64,000 nt of DNA from Bacteroidales bacterium. GTDB taxonomy: Bacteria; Bacteroidota; Bacteroidia; Bacteroidales; ML635J-15. The DNA lies in the NCBI GenBank assembly GCA_017620015.1, contig JAFZRE010000033.1, positions 1 through 64,000 on the forward strand. The letters are read 5' to 3'. The notes beneath the pieces were generated by a model. It had not been told where the DNA came from and ran no database searches. It saw nothing but the letters and a program-made list of their open reading frames with translations. The translations under genes were made by a program, and so were the position numbers. Shown piece by piece: positions 35,952 to 43,704 of this stretch; the first letter of the stretch is position 1; each line of letters opens with the position of its first letter.

Positions 35952-37268
35952 ATGATTTTTTCGAATAATGCCATAGAGTATACGATTAGATGCATTGCTG
36001 GCATTGCATTTCCGCAGAAGGAGTGCCGTGTTGAACTTGGCGATGTTCCAACGCTTGTCGTTGACCCGAGTGTTGAAATAAAATTTATTCGTCCAGACGA
36101 TTCAAACGTAGAGTTGTTGGATAATAGAAATCTTTGTTATTCAAATGTTAAATCATTTGATAATAAAGTAACACTTAAAGTATTTTCTTTGCCTGAAAAT
36201 GCCCCGTTGTTTTCCTTTGACGGTAAATGTGTGCATGCGAATTTCGATATGCTGGGCATTTCTTTCCTGTTACTTTCACGTTATGAGGAGACGCTGACTG
36301 AACATCGAGACAGGTTTGGGCGTTTCTGCTATGAAGATGGTCTTTGCTGCAAATATGGACTTTCTGATATTCCGATAGTTGACGAATATGCGATGCTGCT
36401 TCGTAAGTTTGTGCAGGAGAGTTGCGCTAACTTTGTGGTAGCCAGACGAGAACCGAAATTTATTCCTACTCATGACATTGATTTCTTGTTTCGTTTTCCG
36501 AGTTTCGGAAAGGCGGTAAAGACTATTGCTGGCGACTTGTTCAAGAGGAAAAGTCTGCGGATGTCGTGCAAATCTTTGTCGGCGTATATGAAATCGCTGC
36601 GCAATTTTAAGCAAGATCCTTACGTTTCGGCAGTGTATGAATTACTTAAAGTTTCTATTGAAAATAAATTAGATTCTCAATTTTATTTCAAGCCATTACG
36701 AAGTAAAGATTTTGACTATACATACAATATTCTTTCTCCAAAGTCGCGTGAGTGCATTAAGGATTTGCAGTCGCAAGGAGCGTCCGTAGGTTTGCATGGG
36801 AGCTTATATTCTTTTGCCGACAAAGTCATATTTACAATTGAGAAAAGTCGGTTTGAGGCTGTGTGTGGACGTGAAGTGGATGCAGTGCGTCAGCATTTTC
36901 TGCACTTCGATGTGCGAAAGACTCCGCAGGTTTGGCAGGAATGCGGTATTCGTAGCGATTCTACATTGGGATTCCCTGAGCGAGAGGGCTTTAGATGTGG
37001 AACTTGCCATCCTTATCCCTTGTACGACATTGAAAACGATTGTGTGTTGGAAGTTGTTGAGCATCCGTTGATTGTGATGGATACGACCTTGTTCCAATAT
37101 CGTAAAATGTCTGAAAAAGAGGCGTTTGATGGCGTACGTAAATTGTATGATAGGTGCGTGGCAGTTGAGGGTGACTTCGTTATGCTGTGGCACAATACCA
37201 CTATGTTCGGAGAGTTGGAAAGTTGGTATGAGGATGTGTATTTGAAGTTTCTAAAAACGCTTGGATAG
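35952..37268 (+). CDS. Polysaccharide deacetylase family protein
   Basis: 438 aa from ATG 35952. An N-terminal region of ~200 residues (starting MIFSNNAIEYTIRCIAGIAF) is typical of the DUF7033 domain that precedes a polysaccharide deacetylase/NodB-type domain in Bacteroidota. Deacetylase motifs: THDIDFLFRFP (metal and catalytic Asp), GLHGS (the usual HxxxH/S region), and a C-terminal MLWHNTTMFG. These enzymes remove acetyl groups from glycans, often in capsule, O-antigen or peptidoglycan. No signal peptide is visible, so it may act in the cytoplasm on lipid-linked or surface-glycan precursors. Upstream in-frame GTG 35883 is rejected because it precedes the predicted transcript start. Confidence 0.8.
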   Translation: MIFSNNAIEYTIRCIAGIAFPQKECRVELGDVPTLVVDPSVEIKFIRPDDSNVELLDNRNLCYSNVKSFDNKVTLKVFSLPENAPLFSFDGKCVHANFDMLGISFLLLSRYEETLTEHRDRFGRFCYEDGLCCKYGLSDIPIVDEYAMLLRKFVQESCANFVVARREPKFIPTHDIDFLFRFPSFGKAVKTIAGDLFKRKSLRMSCKSLSAYMKSLRNFKQDPYVSAVYELLKVSIENKLDSQFYFKPLRSKDFDYTYNILSPKSRECIKDLQSQGASVGLHGSLYSFADKVIFTIEKSRFEAVCGREVDAVRQHFLHFDVRKTPQVWQECGIRSDSTLGFPEREGFRCGTCHPYPLYDIENDCVLEVVEHPLIVMDTTLFQYRKMSEKEAFDGVRKLYDRCVAVEGDFVMLWHNTTMFGELESWYEDVYLKFLKTLG

Positions 37269-37299
37269 TACTTGAAGCGTTTGTTGAGTTTAAGTTTCG

Positions 37300-38001
37300 T
37301 TAAATCCAGTCTTTCATCCAGTAATATACTATTGCAAAATATTCTCTGAAGCAAATAATTTCCAGTTTCAGGTAGTTCCAGTATGTGTAGCGGAGGTTTG
37401 TGCTTTCGATGTCGGGTACGAATTTGTTGCCTTTGAGTATGGTCTTGTCAAGCTCCAGATCGAAGTCAACAGTGCTTTCGAATGCTCCGATGCCACGAAT
37501 ATTTTCTATTCCGCACTTCTTGAGGCATTTCAATGTGCGCGACAGGTGTTCCGGCGCGGTGATTATCAGCGATGAAGCTTCTTTTAACTGAGGGAAACTG
37601 TCGGCTAGGCAAACTGACTGCGAACGAGTGTTGCTGCCGCCGGTCATATACATTATGCTGTCGGGAGATATACCGTTGTTGACTAGGTATTTTGTCATTT
37701 CTGCTTGGCACACAGAGTCTTCGGGGTGGACAAGTATAATCGGCTTGTGCAGTTTGCCTGCAATTTCGGCAGTGTAATACAATCTTATGAGATTACTTTC
37801 GGATGGCATTCCGGCGCCACCAAACATTATGATGTAATCGGGTGTGAATTGTGTTGTCGAATCCTTTTCCCATGATGCGTCTTCGCCTAGGCTGCGGTGC
37901 ATGTAGAATGGGAGTGGGGTGAGTGCAAAAACGTTTATTATAAGCATTATTATCCCAATTGAGATAAATAACCACTTTAATATGTTCTTCGCAATTTTCA
38001 T
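37300..38001 (-). CDS. YdcF/SanA-like DUF218 membrane protein
   Basis: 233 aa, with an N-terminal TM segment (WLFISIGIIMLIINVFAL) and a DUF218 (YdcF/SanA) domain: YIIMFGGAGMPSES, YYTAEIAGKL, the conserved NTRSQSVCLAD and LIITAPEHLSRTLKCLKKCG. Members bind nucleotide-like ligands or affect envelope integrity; the reaction is not known. It is convergent with the deacetylase gene, 31 bases apart. Confidence 0.8.
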   Translation of the reverse strand: MKIAKNILKWLFISIGIIMLIINVFALTPLPFYMHRSLGEDASWEKDSTTQFTPDYIIMFGGAGMPSESNLIRLYYTAEIAGKLHKPIILVHPEDSVCQAEMTKYLVNNGISPDSIMYMTGGSNTRSQSVCLADSFPQLKEASSLIITAPEHLSRTLKCLKKCGIENIRGIGAFESTVDFDLELDKTILKGNKFVPDIESTNLRYTYWNYLKLEIICFREYFAIVYYWMKDWI

Positions 38002-38029
38002 TCTCTAATTATTTAGTCATTCCGTAAAG

Positions 38030-38165
38030 TAGAACGAACAGCATAAGGAACGTTGCTTGTGAGTTCGCTTATACGGAATCTCCTTTGTAAAGTAATATTG
38101 TAATTAATAAGGAGATTGCGGATAGCAGTCTTCACAACGCTCACCATACCGTATCGCGTGTTACG
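38030..38165. repeat. Dispersed ~110-bp repeat, copy A
   Basis: This stretch resembles 60655-60795 next to the CRISPR array. Shared blocks in the same order are TTCGC-x-TA, ATCTCCTT, GAGATT-x-CG, CACAACGCTC and CCGTATCGCGTGT. The similarity is imperfect and the unit lies mostly between genes. A 66-codon minus-strand ORF (38013-38213) spans it, but its peptide has no recognisable features and I treat it as incidental. Confidence 0.5.
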
Positions 38166-38214
38166 ACTAGCTTCCGAAATGACGTCTTCCTTTTTTTTCT
38201 TACTTAATCCCATG

Positions 38215-38739
38215 TTATAGACTGATTATTTCGTCCATTTTTATGTCGGTAGGCTCAGTTGGGATTTCGTCCACAAGCTGGAAATCGAAGCAGATGCCGA
38301 TTTTCTTGACATCCGTGTGCTTGCAGAGGAAACGGTCATAGTAGCCACGTCCGCGACCTATACGATTGCCATTCATGTCGAATGCTACACCTGGGACGAT
38401 TATAAGGTCATATCCGCCAGTATATTCCACCGACTGAGGTTCTTGTATGTTGAAGTCGCCTTTGGCGAAAGTGGTGTCTGCGTCAAGTTTTACAGGAATT
38501 ATGTCGTCGCCGACAACGGTAGGCAGTATTATCTGCTTGTGGTTGCGCCACTTGGCAATGAAATCGGCGGTCTGCACTTCGTCAGGAAGCGAGTAGTAGA
38601 GCATGACGATGTTTGCCTTGACAAAATCGGGATGCGCTTCGACCTTCGCCATTATTGCTTTCGATTGAATTTCAAGCTGTTCGGCTGTATGCTGCTTCTT
38701 GAGCGCCTTTATTTGTTTTCTTAGTTCTTTCTTGTCCAT
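38215..38739 (-). CDS. 5-formyltetrahydrofolate cyclo-ligase
   Basis: 174 aa from the Met at 38739 (MDKKELRKQIKALKKQHTAE); the upstream in-frame codons read through a palindromic repeat and are rejected. The enzyme converts 5-formyl-THF to 5,10-methenyl-THF with ATP. Signatures: the N-terminal RKQIK helix, VMLYYSLPDEVQT, DLIIVPGVAFD and the nucleotide-binding GRGRGYYDRFL. Length is normal. The gene stands alone on the minus strand between the dispersed repeat and palindromic repeat. Confidence 0.9.
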   Translation of the reverse strand: MDKKELRKQIKALKKQHTAEQLEIQSKAIMAKVEAHPDFVKANIVMLYYSLPDEVQTADFIAKWRNHKQIILPTVVGDDIIPVKLDADTTFAKGDFNIQEPQSVEYTGGYDLIIVPGVAFDMNGNRIGRGRGYYDRFLCKHTDVKKIGICFDFQLVDEIPTEPTDIKMDEIISL

Positions 38740-38744
38740 TGTGT

Positions 38745-38771
38745 TGAGACGCGCCATGGCGCGTCTGTACA
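38745..38771. repeat. GACGCGCCATGGCGCGTC palindrome
   Basis: A near-perfect palindrome (TGAGACGCGCCATGGCGCGT followed by CTGTACA). A related element with a diverged arm lies at 54333-54362. GC content is far above the surroundings. It looks like a REP-type intergenic palindrome of Bacteroidota. Confidence 0.75.
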
Positions 38772-38818
38772 TTTAGTTGTTAATTATCAATTCTCTATGC
38801 ATGAAATCTTTTGCTTCT

Positions 38819-38866
38819 TTCAGCCTTTTAGCCTTTTAGCCTGTCAGCCTGTGAGCCTTCTAGCCT
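38819..38866. repeat. Short tandem AGCCTTT/AGCCTGT repeats
   Basis: Five to six imperfect copies of a 9-10 base unit (AGCCTTTT, AGCCTGTC, AGCCTGTG, AGCCTTCT) end directly at the stop of the TonB receptor gene. Similar units occur at 49189-49276 and 53300-53378. Confidence 0.6.
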
Positions 38867-41347
38867 TTACATATCTCCGCCATCGTCGTCCGACTCTTCG
38901 CCTTTCTCTTTGCGTTTCTTGAAGTCGTTAAGCTTGTAAGTTATTGATATGTTGAAGTTTGGCCAAGTGTTCGAGCGTGTCATGTGGTAGTACAGGTAGT
39001 CGGTTTCGGTAGTCGTGTTGAACTTCATGGTATTGAACAGGTTGCGGAAGTTTACGCTGATCGAGAGCCTCTTGTCGAGGAAGTCCTGCTTGATGCCAAG
39101 GTTGAATGCTATTCTTCCTGCGCTGCGTCCCTGTGCTGTAATCGATGGTGCATCGTAGAATCCACCGAACTGAATATTTGTTCCAGACTTCTTGATTCTG
39201 AACGTGTTATTGATTCTTACTCGCCAAGTGAAAGTGCTGTTGCTTCGGTAAGTCTGCGACTTTATCGAGTAGTAGTAGGCATTTACGCTGGCGTTGAGGT
39301 TGTACCACTTGCAGGGATTGAAGTTGCCCATGATTTCACTTCCGAGCGACAAGTCCTTGCCGATGTTGTCGAAAGTCTTGATGTACATGTTTGAATTGGC
39401 GGTGTCGACAAGTGTTACGTTCTGTATCAGGTCGTTAGTCTGTCTTGCGTAAAGCTCGAACGAAACAAAATGTTCTCCGAAACGCTTCTGCAGCGACATG
39501 TCGTACGAGTTGGTGTATTCGGGGTTAAGTGCTGGATTACCACGGCGTATGTTGTTGGGGTCTTCGACCTGTGTCATCGGGTTGAGGTTCCATGGACGTG
39601 GACGTTCGAGACGACGACTGTAACTTCCCATCAACTGCAAATCTTCTGAGAACGAGTAGGATAGGTGCACGGATGGGAAAAAGTCGAATTTCTTGTAGGC
39701 ATAGTCGCCAGTTGGAATCGCAAACAGACGGTTGGTGTATTCGGTTCTCAAACCTACCTGATAACCAAAGTTTTTCCAGAAATTCGAGTAAATCACATAA
39801 CCCGATTGCACGTTAAGGTCGAAGTCGTATGGACTGTGGCGCGATTCGTCGTTTACCCAGTCGTTGCTCTGCCATATCGCGTATTTGTAGTCGTTTGTCT
39901 GGTTGCGGATATTTATTTCGTAGCCGGCTTCGAGTTTCGACTTTTCGTTGAATGGAAGCACATAGTCAGCTTTGGCCTGATAGCGATCCTGCGTGCCAAG
40001 TTCCACGGTGTTGTAGCGGTCCTGCACAGCACCTGCAACTACTTCACCGCCAAGATGTTCGGTTTCGGCTTCGGTGTATTCGTTATAGTTGTTCGAGCGG
40101 TTTGCCGAATAGTTGAAATACAGTTGCAGTTCGTGTCCCGGCTTTGCAAATTTTCGCTGGTAGTTGATGTCGCCGCTCCAGTAGTTGTTTCTGCGTTTCG
40201 AGATCTCATCGGTGTAGTACGAATATGGGTTGCCGAGCATATATGTGTGCGGATCGTAAATGAGCGAGTCCAACTTGTTGAAATAGAAGGTTTCTGCTTC
40301 GGTAATACCGTTTCCCCCATGTCCGCGTGAACCATATTTGCCCGAAATGGTAATCACGTCGTTGTCGGTGATGTAGATGTCTAAGCCTGCACGTGCGTTC
40401 CAGCTCTGACGTCCGTAAAGTCCTGAATTCTGGTTGTTTAGGCAGAACATGGAATCTTTGGCTGCGTTAAGGTAGGTTTCGCGTTCCGACTTGCCGAAAC
40501 TCTTGCTCATGCGGCGGTTGTATTCGCCACCGACGAAGAAGTTTACCTTCTGGGTGCGGAAGTTGAACAGTGCACTGCCGCCGAAAGTATTGTTGTTGCC
40601 ATAGTTTGCCGAAACCTGTCCGTTGTATCCCTTGCGCTTGTCCTTTTTCAGCACTACGTTGATGATTCCGCCTACGCCATCGGGAGCGTATTTTGCTGAA
40701 GGATTGGTAATTATCTCGATGCTTTCAATCGAACTTGCAGGAATCTGCTGTAATGCCTCGCTGCCTTCGAGCGGACTTGGACGACCGTCAATCAGCACAA
40801 GAAAACTCTCTGAACCACGCAAAGATACATTTCCGTCGAGGTCGGTGGTGACTGAAGGTGCATTTTCAAGCACTTCCACTGCCGATGCTCCCGACGATAC
40901 GATGTCCTGATTTACATTGATGACCTTTCGGTCGAGACGGTAATCGACATTGTTCATAGTGGCTTCAACCTCCACTTCGCCAAGCATTTGTGCATCGACG
41001 CTGAGGTGTATCTTGCCCATGTTGAACGACTTCTTGTCGGCAGTTATGCTTACGTTTTCGCGAGTTACCTTGCCATAGCCAATGAACAGAATTTCAACCT
41101 TGTGGTTGCCGTATGGAACATTCTGTATGTTGAACTTGCCATGGCTGTCGCTCATGCTTCCAGCTATGACATTACCATCCTTGTCGTAAACGACGATGTT
41201 GGCAAATTCAACAGGTTCGTTGCTGTCCTTTTCGTGTATGGTGCCGTATATTACGCCGTCGGCAGGCTGTCTGTCGGGACGTTGTGCGTTTGCTAAGCCA
41301 ATGCTGAGGCAAATGGTAGTAAAAAGAAGTAAAATCTTTATTTTCAT
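38867..41347 (-). CDS. TonB-dependent outer-membrane receptor
   Basis: 826 aa. Signal peptide (ILLLFTTICLSIGLANAQ), then a carboxypeptidase-regulatory-like domain (about 30-115; GVIYGTIHEKDSNEPVEFAN), a plug domain (about 130-235; VEVLENAPSVTTDLDGNVSL and VGGIINVVLKKD) and a C-terminal beta-barrel of the OMP_b-brl_3 type. The C-terminus is charged (GEESDDDGGDM), not the usual terminal aromatic. No SusD partner is adjacent, so a SusCD glycan role is not supported; transport of a small ligand or peptide is possible. It stands alone, followed by short tandem repeats. Confidence 0.9.
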   Translation of the reverse strand: MKIKILLLFTTICLSIGLANAQRPDRQPADGVIYGTIHEKDSNEPVEFANIVVYDKDGNVIAGSMSDSHGKFNIQNVPYGNHKVEILFIGYGKVTRENVSITADKKSFNMGKIHLSVDAQMLGEVEVEATMNNVDYRLDRKVINVNQDIVSSGASAVEVLENAPSVTTDLDGNVSLRGSESFLVLIDGRPSPLEGSEALQQIPASSIESIEIITNPSAKYAPDGVGGIINVVLKKDKRKGYNGQVSANYGNNNTFGGSALFNFRTQKVNFFVGGEYNRRMSKSFGKSERETYLNAAKDSMFCLNNQNSGLYGRQSWNARAGLDIYITDNDVITISGKYGSRGHGGNGITEAETFYFNKLDSLIYDPHTYMLGNPYSYYTDEISKRRNNYWSGDINYQRKFAKPGHELQLYFNYSANRSNNYNEYTEAETEHLGGEVVAGAVQDRYNTVELGTQDRYQAKADYVLPFNEKSKLEAGYEINIRNQTNDYKYAIWQSNDWVNDESRHSPYDFDLNVQSGYVIYSNFWKNFGYQVGLRTEYTNRLFAIPTGDYAYKKFDFFPSVHLSYSFSEDLQLMGSYSRRLERPRPWNLNPMTQVEDPNNIRRGNPALNPEYTNSYDMSLQKRFGEHFVSFELYARQTNDLIQNVTLVDTANSNMYIKTFDNIGKDLSLGSEIMGNFNPCKWYNLNASVNAYYYSIKSQTYRSNSTFTWRVRINNTFRIKKSGTNIQFGGFYDAPSITAQGRSAGRIAFNLGIKQDFLDKRLSISVNFRNLFNTMKFNTTTETDYLYYHMTRSNTWPNFNISITYKLNDFKKRKEKGEESDDDGGDM

Positions 41348-41366
41348 GCAATTACTTTTTTGTGAC

Positions 41367-42383
41367 TTATGAAATTTCTCCGCAAATCGACTGCATGAGA
41401 AGACGTTTCATTTCGTCGCGTGAATAATTTTCCCCTAAAAGGAACATCATTTTAGTAATTGCTGCTTCAATGGTCATGTCTTTTCCGCTTACTACTCCGC
41501 AGTTCATCAGCTTGAGGCTAGTGGCGTACTTCCCGTGTACTACCGAACCTACGGTGCATTGCGTTATGTTCAGGATTGTTATTCCCTTGTCGATTGCTTC
41601 TTCGAAAAGCTTGATAATCTTGTCGTTGGTGGTAAGATTTCCCGAACCGTACGATTCTACGATCAGTCCGCGCAGACCTTCAATGTTTATGATAGCTTCG
41701 ATGGTCTTGGGTTGTATGCCGGGGAAATACTTCAGCACGGCAATATCGCGGCAAAGGTTCTTGTGCGTGACCAGCGGTGCGTTCTTGCTTGTCCACAACT
41801 TGTCTTCTTCAACCTTTACGTCGATACCGGCTTGTGCAAGCCAAGGATAGTTGGGCGAACGGAAGGCATCGAAATTCTCTGCGCTGTACTTTGTCGTTCT
41901 GTTGCCGCGGTATAGGCGGCTTTCGAAATAGACGCAAACTTCGTGAATTACAGGTTTTCCGTCGCGTTGCATGCTGGCAAGTTCTATTGCCGAAATCATG
42001 TTCTCTCGTCCATCGGTGCGAAGAAGTCCAATTGGTAACTGCGAACCGGTGAGGATTATCGGCTTGTTGACGTTTTCGAGCATGAAACTCAATGCCGAAG
42101 CGGTGTAAGCCATTGTGTCGGAGCCGTGAAGGACGACAAATCCATCGTAATGGTCGTAGTTCTTTTCAATTGCCTCCACAATCTCAACCCAAAAATCAGG
42201 GTCGGCATCCGATGAATCTATCGGTGTTTCGAAACTGTATGAACTGATGTCGGCAGGAAAATCCTTGAGCATCGGTATGTAGCTCAGCAGATTCTCGAAG
42301 TTGAACGGCTGCAAGACACCGTTCTTATCCTGAATCATGCCGATTGTTCCGCCGGTATATATTATAAGTATTTTCGGTCTCAT
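41367..42383 (-). CDS. ansA: Type I (cytoplasmic) L-asparaginase
   Basis: 338 aa, AnsA-like, no signal peptide. It hydrolyses asparagine to aspartate and ammonia. Signatures: ILIIYTGGTIGM with the nucleophilic Thr, the second catalytic motif VVLHGSDTMAYTASALSFML, and GSQLPIGLLRTDGREN. The start ATG overlaps the adenylate kinase stop (TAATG), so the two are translationally coupled. Confidence 0.93.
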   Translation of the reverse strand: MRPKILIIYTGGTIGMIQDKNGVLQPFNFENLLSYIPMLKDFPADISSYSFETPIDSSDADPDFWVEIVEAIEKNYDHYDGFVVLHGSDTMAYTASALSFMLENVNKPIILTGSQLPIGLLRTDGRENMISAIELASMQRDGKPVIHEVCVYFESRLYRGNRTTKYSAENFDAFRSPNYPWLAQAGIDVKVEEDKLWTSKNAPLVTHKNLCRDIAVLKYFPGIQPKTIEAIINIEGLRGLIVESYGSGNLTTNDKIIKLFEEAIDKGITILNITQCTVGSVVHGKYATSLKLMNCGVVSGKDMTIEAAITKMMFLLGENYSRDEMKRLLMQSICGEIS

Positions 42384-42954
42384 TATAATAGGCTGTCAAT
42401 CTTTTCTGCAAGGCGGACAAAAATCTCTTCGATGCTGCCAACTCCGCTTATCGACATCACTTTTCCCTGCTTCTGGTAGTGTTCCATTACTGGGAAGGTC
42501 TTTTCTTCGTATTCCTTGAGGCGGTTTTCGAAAACTTCAGGAGTGTCATCTGCGCGATTCTCGACCTGTGCGCGATGCATCATGCGGCTAATGAGTTCTT
42601 CGCGCGGAACGTCCATGTTGAGCAGGCACGAAAGTTCCATGCCTTCGCGCTTCAAGATTTCATCAAGGTTCTTCGCTTGTTCGCAAGTGCGTGGAAATCC
42701 ATCAAAAAGGAATCCGTTCGGGTTGCGGTTGTCGGCGATGAACTTTTCTATAATCTTGGTAACCAACTCATCGCTAACGAGGTTTCCCTTTTCGATTATT
42801 GCCTTGGCTTCGAGACCTAGTGGCGTTCCTTTTGCAATCTCCGACCTAAGGATATTTCCTGTGGAGATGTATTTCAGGTTGTACTTGTCGATAATGCTTT
42901 GGGCTTGAGTTCCTTTCCTGCGCCCGGAGCTCCGAATATTGCAATGTTAAGCAT
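42383..42954 (-). pseudogene. adk: Adenylate kinase with one-base frameshift in the P-loop
   Basis: Starting at ATG 42954 the protein begins MLNIAIFGAPGAGKE and then reads out of frame to a stop. Adding one base at 42912-42913 (CC on the plus strand; expected CCC) restores GAPGAGKGTQAQ and a continuous 190-aa adenylate kinase, including the LVSDELVTKIIEKF junction, FLFDGFPRT and ENRADD. Length and motifs are otherwise normal. Adenylate kinase equilibrates ATP, ADP and AMP and is essential in bacteria, so a genuine null is unlikely; a sequencing or assembly error is the simplest explanation. An internal GTG-type restart at 42766 would lack the ATP-binding loop. Confidence 0.9.
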
Positions 42955-42966
42955 GATATTATTGTT

Positions 42967-43500
42967 TTATTTGGTTTGATAAATGCTGGGTAAATTTCTT
43001 CCGTAGCCGTTGTAGTCGAGACCGAAGCCGACAATGAATTTCTGCGGTATGTCGAAGCAGAAATAGTCGATAGGGTACTTGTTGTTGTAGATTTCCGACT
43101 TGTAGAGCAAAGTGGCAATCTTTATTTCCTTTGGTTCGTAGCCGATGAGTTGCTTCTCGATATGGTCCATCGTTATGCCCGTGTCGATAATGTCCTCGAC
43201 TATTATGACTGTGCGGTCCTTGATGTCCTCGTTCACACCGATTAGCCTTTTAACCTTGCCTGTGGAGTTTGTGCCTTCGTACGATGCAAGTTTCAGGAAC
43301 GAAATGTTGCAGTCGATGGTAAGGTGGTTGAACAGTTCGGCGGCAAACATGAACGAGCCGTTAAGTATTCCAAGGAAGAGCGGATTCTTGTCGCGAAGGT
43401 CGCGGTTCATTTTTTCTGCCATCTCCTTGATTTTCGACACTATCGTTTCGTGGTCGATGTAGGGTACGAATTCCCTGTCAAGAACTTTAATAGTTTCCAT
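42967..43500 (-). CDS. hpt: Hypoxanthine phosphoribosyltransferase
   Basis: 177 aa. It converts hypoxanthine or guanine plus PRPP to IMP or GMP in the cytoplasm. The PRPP-binding motif IIVEDIIDTGITM is clear, and LFLGILNGSFMFAAEL and KIATLLYKSEIY occur in the expected order. It lies 12 bases upstream of adk on the same strand, a purine-salvage pairing common in Bacteroidota. A TAnnTTTG box lies at 43530-43537. Confidence 0.95.
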   Translation of the reverse strand: METIKVLDREFVPYIDHETIVSKIKEMAEKMNRDLRDKNPLFLGILNGSFMFAAELFNHLTIDCNISFLKLASYEGTNSTGKVKRLIGVNEDIKDRTVIIVEDIIDTGITMDHIEKQLIGYEPKEIKIATLLYKSEIYNNKYPIDYFCFDIPQKFIVGFGLDYNGYGRNLPSIYQTK

Positions 43501-43529
43501 GCCTCTTTTAACTCAAAAATTCGAAGTTG

Positions 43530-43537
43530 CAAATTTA
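43530..43537 (-). promoter_or_regulatory. -7 promoter box upstream of hpt
   Basis: TAAATTTG on the minus strand, about 30 bases before the hpt start. No -33 TTG with standard spacing was seen. Confidence 0.45.
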
Positions 43538-43646
43538 AACAAAAAATGGTTTTATTTAGTTTGCTATGTGAAATTTTTAATAAGTTTTCGCGATTTTTGT
43601 TTCGTGTCGAAATCCGTATTTATTTTTTGAAAAAAGATGCAAGAAG

Positions 43647-43677
43647 TTTGTGTCAATAGATATTTTGCTTAAATTTG
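43647..43677 (+). promoter_or_regulatory. Bacteroidota promoter of the secreted adhesin-like gene
   Basis: TTTG at 43647-43650, a 19-base gap, then TAAATTTG at 43670-43677: one of the best matches to the -33/-7 consensus in the window. It lies 27 bases before ATG 43705. Confidence 0.75.
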
Positions 43678-43704
43678 CGAAGTTAACTTCTAAACGTGTG
43701 ATTT

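Noticed and set aside
38013..38213. 66-codon minus-strand ORF before the 5-FTHF cycloligase gene
   Set aside because: It coincides with a dispersed repeat also found near the CRISPR array in a different frame; basic composition without family features suggests chance.
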